From positions 1 through 12,336 of the forward strand of contig ONFW01000012.1 of NCBI GenBank assembly GCA_900317215.1: 12,336 nucleotides of DNA, read 5' to 3'. Shown piece by piece: positions 4,704-12,336 of this stretch. This DNA comes from an uncultured Eubacteriales bacterium (lineage in GTDB: Bacteria; Bacillota; Clostridia; Oscillospirales; Acutalibacteraceae). Numbering within the stretch: position 1 is the stretch's first letter; each line of letters begins with the position of its first letter. Position numbers and translations under genes: made by a program. The notes beneath the pieces are model-generated. The model worked only from the letters and a program-made list of their open reading frames with translations. It was not told the origin of the DNA and searched no databases.

Positions 4704-7046
4704 ATGAAACTAAGTGAACTAAAAACAGGACAGACTGCTGTAGTTGACGCCGTGGGCGGTGAAGGAAGCCTGAGACAACACTTTCTTGATATGGGAGTTA
4801 TTCCCGGGGCTGAGATGACTCTTGTAAAGCTTGCCCCAATGGGCGACCCGATGCAGCTTAGGCTGCACGGATATGAGCTTTCGTTCAGGCTGGAGGACGC
4901 CCAAAGGATAGATGTCACCCTGTGCGAAGAAAAAAAAGAAAACAAGCAGAGGATAAAAAAAGCCTCTCCTCATCATCCAGGGCTTGGCGAGGGCGGAAAA
5001 TATCATCCAAAGGGCAGCGGCGACCCTCTCCCCGATGACGAGGTTCTGACCTTTGCGCTGGTCGGCAATCAGAACAGCGGAAAAACCACTCTGTTCAACA
5101 GACTGACAGGCTCGAATCAGCATGTCGGCAACTTTCCGGGAGTGACAGTTGACCGCAAGGACGGGGTTATAAAGGGCTTTCCAAAAACAAAAATAACCGA
5201 TCTCCCGGGAATTTATTCAATGTCCCCTTACTCTGACGAGGAAATAGTCTCTCGAAATTTTGTGCTTGACGAAAAGCCCCATGCCATAATTAATATTGTT
5301 GACGCTACTAATATCGAAAGAAACCTCTACCTCACTATGCAGCTCCTTGAAATGGACATTCCCATGGTCGTGGCGCTGAATATCATGGACGAGGTCACTG
5401 CAAATGGAGGCTCAGTGGACATCAATTCCCTTGAAACTCTGCTCGGCGTGCCTGTAGTACCGATCTCAGCAGCGAAAAATCAGGGCGTAGACGAGCTGAT
5501 TAAGCATGCCGTTCATGTTGCACATTATCAGGAAAGACCCGGCAGGCAGGATTTCTGCAGCTCTCAGGACAGAGGCGGCGCAGTTCACAGATGCCTGCAC
5601 GCAGTTATCCACCTTATCGAAGGCAAGGCGAAAAAAGCGGGGCTTCCCATGCGCTTTGCCGCAAGCAAGCTTGTTGAGGGCGATGCACTCATTCTTGAAA
5701 GACTCGGGCTGAGCGAGCATGAAAAAACCATGCTTGAAAATATAATCCAGGAAATGGAGCTTGAATGTGGGCTTGACCGAAATGCAACAATAGCGGATAT
5801 GAGGTTTTCTTTTATAGGCAGAGTATGCTCACAGACCGTGGTCAAGCCTGCCGAGAGCCGTGAGCATAAGAGGAGCCGTGCAATAGACAGGATCCTGACC
5901 GGAAGATTTACAGCTATCCCTATGTTCATTCTGATAATGCTGCTGATATTCTGGCTAACCTTTGATGTGATAGGAGGCAATCTGCAGGGACTTACAGAAT
6001 CCGGACTTGAGGCGATATCCGACAGTCTCAGAGGGTGGATGGAGGCGTCGGAGGTCAATGCGGTGCTTACGGGTCTTATAATAGACGGAATACTTGAGGG
6101 CGTTGGCAGCGTGCTTACCTTTCTTCCGATAATCATTGTTCTATTTCTGTTTTTGTCCCTGCTTGAGGACAGCGGATATCTCGCAAGAGTAGCATTCTTT
6201 ATGGATAAGCTGCTCCGAAAGATCGGTCTTTCAGGCAGGAGCATCGTGCCTTTGCTGATAGGCTTTGGCTGTACCGTGCCTGCGGTCATGTCAACAAGGA
6301 TCCTCCCAAGCGAAAGAGACAGAAAAATGACTATCCTGCTGACGCCATTCATGAGCTGCTCGGCAAAGCTGCCTATCTACGCCTTTTTCGTTAATACCTT
6401 CTTTCCTGAGTATAAGGGACTGATAATGATCGGGCTTTATCTGCTGAGCATAGTGATCGGCATAATTATTTCCCTTATCTATAAAAAGACGATCTTCAAG
6501 GGCGAGCCGGTCCCCTTTGTCATGGAGCTGCCGAACTACCGTATGCCGGGGTTAATGAACGTGCTGAGACTGCTCTGGGACAAAGCAAAGGATTTTCTGC
6601 AGAGAGCCTTTACGGTGATCTTCATTTCAACAATAGTCGTGTGGTTCCTGAAAAACTTCGACTATCAGCTCAACATGGTCGAGAACACAGGCGACAGCAT
6701 ACTCGCAATGATATCGGGCTGGATAGCTCCCCTGTTTGCTCCCATAGGCATGAACGACTGGCGCATAGTGACCCCGCTGATAACGGGCTTCTTAGCCAAG
6801 GAGAGCGTTGTTTCCACGCTGGGCATTGTTTACGGCGACGGAATTCTCACCTCAATGACGGCGCTCACAGCGGTCTCTATGCTTACTTTCAGCCTGCTAT
6901 ATACTCCCTGTGTTGCTGCAATAGCCTCTATAAGACGTGAGCTTGGCAGAAAATGGGCTTTTGCAGTGGTCGTGTGGCAATGTGCAGTTGCATGGGCTGC
7001 TTCGCTTGCGGCATATCTGATATGCATGGCGTGCGGTATGCGCTGA
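4704..7046 (+). CDS. feoB: FeoA-FeoB fusion, ferrous iron transporter
   Basis: This 780-residue inner-membrane Fe2+ importer has a FeoA SH3-like domain at its N-terminus. Residues 1-73 are FeoA, with LDMGVIPGAEMTL at 28-40. A linker at 75-112 is rich in Lys, Gly, Pro and His. The G domain follows: G1 GNQNSGKT (121-128), G2 region NFPGVTVD (143-150), G3 DLPG (166-169), G4 NIMD (226-229) and G5 SAA (255-257). The membrane part starts near 402. It carries both gate motifs with their cysteines, GFGCTVPA (520-527) and PFMSCSAKLP (548-557). No motif is missing, so the transporter looks intact. The start has AGGAAG seven bases upstream. A small Cys-rich membrane protein gene follows 15 bases after the stop. 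No FeoC gene is seen. Confidence 0.97.
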   Translation: MKLSELKTGQTAVVDAVGGEGSLRQHFLDMGVIPGAEMTLVKLAPMGDPMQLRLHGYELSFRLEDAQRIDVTLCEEKKENKQRIKKASPHHPGLGEGGKYHPKGSGDPLPDDEVLTFALVGNQNSGKTTLFNRLTGSNQHVGNFPGVTVDRKDGVIKGFPKTKITDLPGIYSMSPYSDEEIVSRNFVLDEKPHAIINIVDATNIERNLYLTMQLLEMDIPMVVALNIMDEVTANGGSVDINSLETLLGVPVVPISAAKNQGVDELIKHAVHVAHYQERPGRQDFCSSQDRGGAVHRCLHAVIHLIEGKAKKAGLPMRFAASKLVEGDALILERLGLSEHEKTMLENIIQEMELECGLDRNATIADMRFSFIGRVCSQTVVKPAESREHKRSRAIDRILTGRFTAIPMFILIMLLIFWLTFDVIGGNLQGLTESGLEAISDSLRGWMEASEVNAVLTGLIIDGILEGVGSVLTFLPIIIVLFLFLSLLEDSGYLARVAFFMDKLLRKIGLSGRSIVPLLIGFGCTVPAVMSTRILPSERDRKMTILLTPFMSCSAKLPIYAFFVNTFFPEYKGLIMIGLYLLSIVIGIIISLIYKKTIFKGEPVPFVMELPNYRMPGLMNVLRLLWDKAKDFLQRAFTVIFISTIVVWFLKNFDYQLNMVENTGDSILAMISGWIAPLFAPIGMNDWRIVTPLITGFLAKESVVSTLGIVYGDGILTSMTALTAVSMLTFSLLYTPCVAAIASIRRELGRKWAFAVVVWQCAVAWAASLAAYLICMACGMR

Positions 7047-7061
7047 AGAAAGGAGCCTGTT

Positions 7062-7229
7062 ATGAATCCCACAGAAATAATACTTACGGTTATCTTAGCC
7101 GCAGCGGTAATTGCGGTGATCGCAGTCATGATAATTCGTAAACGAAAGGGCAAGTCGTCCTGCTCCTGCGGCTGTGAGGGCTGCCCGTCACGCTCAGCAT
7201 GCCATTCCTCCAAAAAAACAAAGAAATAG
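7062..7229 (+). CDS. Small Cys-rich membrane protein of the FeoB-associated family
   Basis: This 55-residue protein consists of one transmembrane helix (about 5-25, rich in Ile, Val and Ala), a basic stop-transfer stretch RKRKGK (26-31), and a cytoplasmic tail with five Cys. The tail's cluster is CSCGCEGC (34-41), plus Cys47, and it ends in Lys-rich sequence. This size and layout match the FeoB-associated Cys-rich membrane proteins that sit next to feoB in many Firmicutes. By position it could bind Fe2+ emerging from FeoB or act as a redox or metal-handling partner, but that role is not established. The start follows AAGGAG by six bases, and the gene lies 15 bases after feoB on the same strand, so the two are surely co-transcribed. 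No clear terminator follows. Confidence 0.9.
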   Translation: MNPTEIILTVILAAAVIAVIAVMIIRKRKGKSSCSCGCEGCPSRSACHSSKKTKK

Positions 7230-7408
7230 CTTTCACAGCACTCACCCGCCTCGCAGACCATAAAGATCCGCTGTGTGACCGCACGGAATGGATTTTAACG
7301 CAGCAGCTTTTTCTCCGTCATGACCTTTTGCGAGAAGGTATACAAGCTTATGAAGTGAACAAGGGCGCAAATCGGATCCAGCGACACTCTGAAGCTTTCA
7401 CATTTTTG
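7230..7408. other. Gap after the feo unit, no feature recognised
   Basis: I find no strong hairpin-plus-T-run terminator and no gene I would defend in this gap. An open frame (7199-7435, plus) starts inside the Cys-rich gene in another frame, has no ribosome site, and runs into the next promoter, so I do not call it. Confidence 0.5.
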
Positions 7409-7436
7409 TTGACTTTTTATACCTGCATGGTATAAT
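7409..7436 (+). promoter_or_regulatory. Promoter with palindromic spacer upstream of the binding-protein gene
   Basis: TTGACT (7409-7414) and TATAAT (7431-7436) are spaced by 16 bases. The 19-bp palindrome TTATACCTGCATGGTATAA (7417-7435) has 7-bp perfect arms. It fills the spacer and covers most of the -10, which is the position of an operator. AT-rich direct repeats (TATAAA twice) follow. A further TATAAT at 7474-7479, with a poor -35 (TTCACT, 7450-7455, 18-base spacer), may be a second promoter nearer the gene. Confidence 0.7.
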
Positions 7437-7524
7437 ATAAATATAAATATTCACTTTTTTTAGAATACTATTATATAATATCAACACATTCAAGTTTTTA
7501 CATCAACGGAAAGGAAGTGTTTTT

Positions 7525-8871
7525 ATGAAAAAGAAGCTGACCGCACTGCTGCTGACTGCCGTGCTTGCGGCAGGCATGACAGCCTGCACAGCCACAGGCA
7601 ACGGCTCATCTCCGAACAAACAAAACAGCGCCCCCGCAGAAAGCTCCTCGAAACCCGAAATACGGGTAAAGACAGTAGATGAAATAAAGGCGGAAATGAA
7701 GGAGGAGGCTGCTGCAAACGACGGGAGAATCGTTCTGAGGGTGTGGACAAATTACGAAGAAGAGGACGTATATCAGAAATTGGCGGACGAATTTACCGAG
7801 ATATACGGCGATCCCTCATATGAAATAAAAATAGGCATAGAAGAGGTTCCCCCCGAAAATGCGGCTTATCGTATGGAAAAATTTCCTAAAGCTTACCCCG
7901 ATGTCTTTAAAACAGACACAGAGCATTATTCCCAGTTTATCAAGGAGGGCAAGCTGAAAGAGATAGACAGCGCATATTACGGTGATATTTCAGAGGTGTT
8001 TACAGAGCAAGCAGTGCAGGAGTTGACCAAAGACGGCGTTATTTATGCATATCCTGCATGCTACTACACCCTGATTCTCTTATATAACAAGAATATTTAC
8101 ACCGACCCCCAAGACATTGAAAGCCTTGACAGCCTTATTGCCAAAGCCCATGAAAATGGTAAGAAATTTTTCTTTTCCCTTGATAATCTCTACTATTCAA
8201 CATCGCTTTTCTTTGCCGCAGGAATGGATATAAAACACATGGACGACAACCAGACGGCGGATTTCACGTCAGAAGAAGCTTTTGAGGGCTTTAAGTCTAT
8301 CAGATACTACTGCGAGATGATCGGCAACGGCTTTAGCACAGAAGCGGAAACGAATCATTTCTCTGCCTCTTTAGCCTTACTGTACCGCGATCAGAATGAT
8401 GCTGTAGCAGGTGTTATAAGCTACAACTGGCCTGTAATGATAACTGCAAAAAGACGTCACCTGTTAGACGACGGACATATAGGCATAGCCAAGCTCCCCA
8501 CAGCGCTTATAAACGGCAGTCAAAAGCAGCTTGAGCCTTTTGGCACTATGCTCTGCTACGCTGTCAGCAGCACAACAAAGTATCCTGCATCAGCCCAGGC
8601 ATTTGCAGCATATATTTCAAGCGAGAAAAGCCTTACGACCCTATCTGAAGATATCTATGACTCCGTTCCTCTGAAAACCAATAGTTCACAGGAGCTTGCA
8701 GCGATAAACGAACAGCTCCCTTTTACACATCTTCGCTCTGAAACGGCAGGATCAGAAAATTGGTTATACGCCGCTTCAGACGTTGCCAAGCACCTTATTG
8801 AAAAAAAGGGCGCAGTTACCGACGAGGAGCTGAAGGAGGATATCCGTACTACCATAAAACCGATTACATAA
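7525..8871 (+). CDS. Extracellular solute-binding lipoprotein (ABC sugar-binding type)
   Basis: This 448-residue secreted lipoprotein resembles the maltose/oligosaccharide-type substrate-binding proteins of ABC importers. The signal peptide is KKK plus a hydrophobic core to residue 20, with lipobox GMTAC and lipid-modified Cys21. A Ser/Pro/Asn-rich tether follows (about 23-45). The mature domain begins near 68 with RIVLRVWTNYEEEDVYQKLADEF, written here in pieces as RIVLRVWTN (68-76) and VYQKLADEF (82-90), the usual first strand and helix. AAGGAAG lies seven bases before the ATG. No permease or ATPase gene is adjacent; the neighbours are the feo unit and topA. It may serve a distant transporter or act as a sensing or scavenging protein. 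The ligand is unknown. An iron-chelate ligand is conceivable from the neighbourhood but not supported by the sequence. Confidence 0.85.
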   Translation: MKKKLTALLLTAVLAAGMTACTATGNGSSPNKQNSAPAESSSKPEIRVKTVDEIKAEMKEEAAANDGRIVLRVWTNYEEEDVYQKLADEFTEIYGDPSYEIKIGIEEVPPENAAYRMEKFPKAYPDVFKTDTEHYSQFIKEGKLKEIDSAYYGDISEVFTEQAVQELTKDGVIYAYPACYYTLILLYNKNIYTDPQDIESLDSLIAKAHENGKKFFFSLDNLYYSTSLFFAAGMDIKHMDDNQTADFTSEEAFEGFKSIRYYCEMIGNGFSTEAETNHFSASLALLYRDQNDAVAGVISYNWPVMITAKRRHLLDDGHIGIAKLPTALINGSQKQLEPFGTMLCYAVSSTTKYPASAQAFAAYISSEKSLTTLSEDIYDSVPLKTNSSQELAAINEQLPFTHLRSETAGSENWLYAASDVAKHLIEKKGAVTDEELKEDIRTTIKPIT

Positions 8872-8898
8872 CGATACTAAGCAGCCTGAATATGCAAA

Positions 8899-8934
8899 TA
8901 AGGCACGGTGATCTCTCTGATCTCCGTGCCTTTG
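8899..8934. terminator. Probable bidirectional terminator between the binding-protein gene and topA
   Basis: AAGGCACGG (8900-8908) pairs with CCGTGCCTT (8924-8932). After one T-T mismatch, GATC pairs with GATC, and the loop is TCTCT. On the plus strand TTT follows, and on the minus strand TTATTT follows. Because the flanking genes converge here, one hairpin probably serves both, though neither T tract is long. Confidence 0.7.
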
Positions 8935-8958
8935 CTAATGTTATTTAAGTTCCCGCTC

Positions 8959-11049
8959 TTATTCCTCGGGGGCGTCCTTTTCAAAGCCGCAGCCCTCCGC
9001 TGAGCAAAACAGCTTTGGCTTCTTTCCCTTTTTATAGAAAAGAATGCTGCCGCACTGGGGACATTTCTCCTCCGTGGGCTTGTTCCATGAGACGAAGTCG
9101 CAGTTTGGATAATTCGAGCAGCCGTAGAACTCTCTGCCCTTCTTCGTCTTTTTAACAATAACGTCACCGCCGCATTTCGGGCAGGCAACACCTATCTTAT
9201 TCACGATCTTGACTATGTTCTTACATTCGGGATATCCCGAGCAGGCTATGAACTTTCCGAACCTGCCGAACTTCACGACCATGGGCTTGCCGCATTTATC
9301 GCAGATGAGGTCGGTCTTATCCTCCTCAAGCTCGATCTTGACGCCCTTCATTTCTTCCTTGGCTTCCTTGAGGGTCTTGTCGAAATCTCCGTAAAAATCT
9401 GTCAGAAGCTCTACCCAGCCGCATTCGCCCTCCTCAACGGTATCAAGATCCTGCTCCATTTGAGCAGTGAACTTTACATTCACTATCTTTGGAAAGCGCT
9501 CCTCCATGAGCTTTGTCGTGACCTCTCCCAGCTCCGTCGGAAAAAGCGTTTTGCCCTCTCTATTGACATATCCCCTTGAGGTTATCGTAGAAATAGTTGC
9601 CGCATAGGTAGACGGTCTGCCAATGCCGTATTCCTCCATTGCCTTGATGAGAGAGGCTTCGGTATATCTTGCAGGCGGCTGTGTAAAATGCTGATTTGGA
9701 AGCATTTCCTTTATCCTCAGCGGCATATCCTTTTCCAGCGGCGGCAGCTCGGATTCCTTCTCCTCCTCACCGTTATCGGTGCTTTCCACATAAAGAGCAG
9801 TATATCCGTCAAAATCCACCCTGTAGCCCGACGCCTTGAAGATATATCCTCCCACGTTGATATCCGCCTGAGTGGTCTTTTGAATACATTCAGCCATTTG
9901 ACAAGCTATAAAGCGCTCCCAGATGAGCTTGTACAGCTTATACTGGTCGCCGGTAAGACTGGACTTCACCCTTGCCGGCTCAAGCTCCGCCATGGTTGGT
10001 CTTATAGCCTCGTGACCGTCCTGAGCATTCGAGCGGGATTTGAAATGACGGGGTCCACCTTCGGGAAGGTATCTTTCGCCCCACTTTTCTCTAATAAAGT
10101 CCTGAGCTGCTGCAAGAGCGTCCTCGGATAGTCTGAGGGAGTCGGTTCTCATATAGGTGATAAGACCCACAGCGCCCATTCCCTCTATCTCAACGCCCTC
10201 ATAAAGCTCCTGAGCGACCTTCATCGTGCGCTTTGACTGGAAGCCCAGCTTTCTTGAAGCCTCCTGCTGCAGCGTTGAGGTTATGAACGGAGGCGCAGGC
10301 TGACGCTTTCTTGTACCGTGCCTGAGCTTTTCTACGAAGGGCTGAGCATCCTTCATGGCCTCAAGAAGCTGCTGAGCCTGTTCGCCTGTTTCTATCTTGA
10401 TCTTTCCCTGCTCATTTCCATATAATGAGGCAGAAAACGCCTTGCGGCTGCCCTTGGGAATAAATTTAGCGTCAATGCTCCAATACTCCTCGGGCTTGAA
10501 GGCTCTTATCTTATTTTCTCTGTCAACGACTATCCTTACGGCAACGGACTGCACCCTGCCTGCAGAAAGCCCTCTGCGTATTTTCTGAGAAAGGAACGGA
10601 CTGAGCTTGTAGCCCACAAGTCTGTCAAGTATCCTTCTTGCCTGCTGAGCGTTAACAAGGTCGATATCTATCTGTCTCGGAGCAGCCATTCCGTTCTTAA
10701 CGCCCGTTTTGGTTATCTCGTTGAAGGTGACCCTGTTGGTGTCCTCAAGATCGAGCCCCAGAAGATAGGCAAGATGCCACGAAATAGCCTCTCCCTCTCT
10801 ATCGGGGTCGGTCGCCAGATAAACATAATCGCTTTTTTTAGCAAGCTTTACAAGATCCTCGGCAAGCTTTTCCTTGCCCTTTATGACCTCATATTTCGGT
10901 GTGAATCTCTTTTTGATATCCACACTGAGTCTGTTCGGGTTGAGGTCCCTGATGTGTCCCATTGAAGCGACGACCTCATAATCCGAGCCGAGATATTTTT
11001 TTATAGTTTTTGCCTTTGCAGGCGACTCAACTATCACAAGCTTTGACAT
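8959..11049 (-). CDS. topA: DNA topoisomerase I (type IA)
   Basis: This 696-residue enzyme relaxes negatively supercoiled DNA by transient single-strand cleavage. The Toprim domain opens with KLVIVESPAKAKTI, with Glu8 as the conserved acidic residue, and contains DPDREGE at 81-87. The catalytic Tyr is Tyr299 in LITYMRTDS (296-304). The IGRPSTYA box (476-483) of the core is present. The C-terminus carries three zinc-ribbon Cys sets: C583/C586/C603/C609, C623/C626/C644/C650 and C663/C666/C682/C687. Length and motif set are normal for a Firmicute TopA. The start is fixed by GGAGG (minus strand, 11060-11056) six bases before the ATG. It lies 54 bases downstream of dprA on the same strand with no terminator between, so the two are probably co-transcribed. 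Confidence 0.98.
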   Translation of the reverse strand: MSKLVIVESPAKAKTIKKYLGSDYEVVASMGHIRDLNPNRLSVDIKKRFTPKYEVIKGKEKLAEDLVKLAKKSDYVYLATDPDREGEAISWHLAYLLGLDLEDTNRVTFNEITKTGVKNGMAAPRQIDIDLVNAQQARRILDRLVGYKLSPFLSQKIRRGLSAGRVQSVAVRIVVDRENKIRAFKPEEYWSIDAKFIPKGSRKAFSASLYGNEQGKIKIETGEQAQQLLEAMKDAQPFVEKLRHGTRKRQPAPPFITSTLQQEASRKLGFQSKRTMKVAQELYEGVEIEGMGAVGLITYMRTDSLRLSEDALAAAQDFIREKWGERYLPEGGPRHFKSRSNAQDGHEAIRPTMAELEPARVKSSLTGDQYKLYKLIWERFIACQMAECIQKTTQADINVGGYIFKASGYRVDFDGYTALYVESTDNGEEEKESELPPLEKDMPLRIKEMLPNQHFTQPPARYTEASLIKAMEEYGIGRPSTYAATISTITSRGYVNREGKTLFPTELGEVTTKLMEERFPKIVNVKFTAQMEQDLDTVEEGECGWVELLTDFYGDFDKTLKEAKEEMKGVKIELEEDKTDLICDKCGKPMVVKFGRFGKFIACSGYPECKNIVKIVNKIGVACPKCGGDVIVKKTKKGREFYGCSNYPNCDFVSWNKPTEEKCPQCGSILFYKKGKKPKLFCSAEGCGFEKDAPEE

Positions 11050-11103
11050 AGGCTTCCTCCGAAAATCTGATCATTATTGGCGAGCTGCAGACTATCAGCG
11101 CGG

Positions 11104-12336
11104 TCAGCGCTCCTTTCTTCTGTAGCTTCCGATGCCGCATGGTTCTATATAGCCGAAGAGCTCCAGCTCAGTCAGCGCAGAAAGCACCTTTCTGATCTCT
11201 TCTCCCAGCTCACGGGATATCGTATCCGCATCCATTGGCGTCCCCGATATCGTATCATACACCGATTTAGCGGTCGTTGTCAACATATCTGATATATTAT
11301 TATCGATTTTTTCTTTGTGCAAGCTCTGAGGCAGTGTTTTTTCGTTGATTTTTTCTATTATTTCAGGAGCTTTCTCCTCGATCTCATTTTTTGAGCTGAT
11401 TCTTGCAGGCTTATCTTCGGCAGCTTTTTTCTGTTTGTACAGCGCAGACCTTCTCGGCATAGTCCTTATCGCCCTGAAACATCTTTTTTTCTTTTCGGGC
11501 GGATCCTCCTGAGGTATATCATGAGGGTTTCCTAAAACCTCCCAGGGCTGAGTGCATCTTATCAGCTCAACCTCGCCGGCATTCAAAAAGCCGGCGTGCA
11601 CGTCCTTACAGGCGCCTGTATACCATTTTAGTATATCCTTATAGCTCACCGCTGCAAGAGCGCCTGCAGTAAGCAACATATTTGAGCCGAGAGACTTTGG
11701 ATTATCAAGGCTTCCCGGAACGGCAAAGATCCTTTTTGAAAGCTCCGCCGCCCTTGCCGCCGTTATCAGAGAGCCGCTGCCCAAGCCTCCCTCTACAACA
11801 ATACAGCAGTCCGAAAGCGCCGCTATGAGCCTGTTGCGGAACGGAAAGGAGTTTTCAGCCGGCATAGAGTCGGGTGCGTACTCCGTTATCAAAGCTCCGT
11901 GCTTTGCTATCTCTCTGCGCAGCCCTGAATTTTCCATGTTATAAAAGGCATTTGTACCGCAGCCGAGAACGCAAATGGTCTTTCCTCCCGCCTGAAGAGC
12001 CCCTTTATGCGCCTGAGTATCTATACCATGAGCCCCTCCGCTTATAACGAGAACATTATTTTTTGTAAGATCATATGAAAGCTCAAAGGCTGTCTGTCTG
12101 CCGACCATTGTAGCTTGTCTTGTGCCGACTATACCTGCACAGATACCGTTGTGTCGGGGCAGCTCTCCCTTTATATATATCATAAACGGCGGAAATGAAA
12201 GCTCCCTGAAGCACCCCGGGTATTGGTCCGAATATGCGTCTATCATACGGTTCCCGAGCTGCAGCGCTCTCTCATATACACGCTTTGCCAGATCTATATT
12301 TTTTTTGCGCATAAGCCTGCTGATATCCGCATTTGA
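11104..12336 (-). CDS. dprA: DNA-processing protein DprA (5' end outside window)
   Basis: DprA binds incoming single-stranded DNA and loads RecA during natural transformation. The frame stays open through the window edge (SNADISRL precedes the Met codon at 12312). The following sequence matches the interior of DprA, so that Met is not the true start and the N-terminal SAM-like region is mostly missing. Counting from that Met, the Rossmann core shows GIVGTRQAT (60-68), SGGAHGIDTQAHKGAL (91-106), FPFRNRLIAALS (156-167), GSGSLITAARAAE (178-190) and FAVPG (196-200). A Lys/Glu-rich linker (about 232-345) leads to a C-terminal winged helix (about 348-398) ending in YRRKER. The linker is long. dprA directly upstream of topA is a common clostridial arrangement. 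Confidence 0.95.
   Translation of the reverse strand, partial: SNADISRLMRKKNIDLAKRVYERALQLGNRMIDAYSDQYPGCFRELSFPPFMIYIKGELPRHNGICAGIVGTRQATMVGRQTAFELSYDLTKNNVLVISGGAHGIDTQAHKGALQAGGKTICVLGCGTNAFYNMENSGLRREIAKHGALITEYAPDSMPAENSFPFRNRLIAALSDCCIVVEGGLGSGSLITAARAAELSKRIFAVPGSLDNPKSLGSNMLLTAGALAAVSYKDILKWYTGACKDVHAGFLNAGEVELIRCTQPWEVLGNPHDIPQEDPPEKKKRCFRAIRTMPRRSALYKQKKAAEDKPARISSKNEIEEKAPEIIEKINEKTLPQSLHKEKIDNNISDMLTTTAKSVYDTISGTPMDADTISRELGEEIRKVLSALTELELFGYIEPCGIGSYRRKER

Noticed and set aside
5585..6352. 255-residue minus-strand open frame inside feoB
   Set aside because: It is the antisense shadow of the FeoB membrane region; its Ser/Pro/Arg-rich sequence and lack of a start site fit no real protein.
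6830..7261. 143-residue minus-strand open frame
   Set aside because: It is antisense to the end of feoB and the Cys-rich gene, both of which are clearly coding.
7199..7435. 78-residue plus-strand open frame after the feo unit
   Set aside because: It begins inside the Cys-rich gene in another frame, has no ribosome site, and ends in the next promoter.
11097..11111. Hairpin AGCGC-5-GCGCT at the dprA stop codon as a terminator between dprA and topA
   Set aside because: The stem has only 5 bp and no T run follows on the minus strand, so read-through into topA is more likely.
1..12336. CRISPR array, insertion sequence or rRNA genes
   Set aside because: No spaced direct repeats, transposase, terminal inverted repeats or rRNA sequence were seen.

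Overview
The window looks like chromosomal DNA from a Clostridia-class Firmicute, most like the Ruminococcus group. The pointers are the dprA-topA pair, a FeoA-FeoB fusion followed by a small Cys-rich membrane protein, strong AGGAGG-type ribosome binding sites, TTGNNN/TATAAT promoters, and a tRNA-Leu that does not encode its CCA end. The genus is inferred from gene style; no database was searched.

Layout. The left part (1-2743) is visibly more AT-rich and looks accessory. It holds the 3' end of an unrecognised gene, a beta-lactamase-family serine hydrolase (593-1603) with a good terminator, a rearranged patch (1816-2235) where the start of one gene abuts the truncated N-terminus of a membrane sensor, and a 0.5-kb gene-free stretch. 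Next is tRNA-Leu(UAG) (2744-2825) with its own promoter and terminator. To its right the sequence looks like core genome. A D-2-hydroxyacid dehydrogenase and a GNAT acetyltransferase form a probable two-gene unit (2964-4497) closed by a strong terminator. An iron-uptake unit follows: the FeoA-FeoB fusion (4704-7046) and a 55-residue Cys-rich membrane protein (7062-7229). A lipoprotein of the ABC sugar-binding type (7525-8871) comes next and has no transporter genes around it. It converges on the minus-strand pair topA (8959-11049) and dprA (11104 to the window edge) across a probable bidirectional terminator.

How the genes relate. The Feo unit should import Fe2+. DprA (loading RecA on incoming single-stranded DNA) and TopA (relaxing negative supercoils) are co-oriented with a 54-nt gap and are probably co-transcribed. 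The dehydrogenase/acetyltransferase pair has no obvious shared pathway. I do not see a convincing undescribed multi-gene system. The points most worth a second look are a 19-bp palindrome sitting between the -35 and -10 of the orphan binding-protein gene, the chimeric junction near 1890, and the Feo unit with its long His/Gly/Pro-containing linker.
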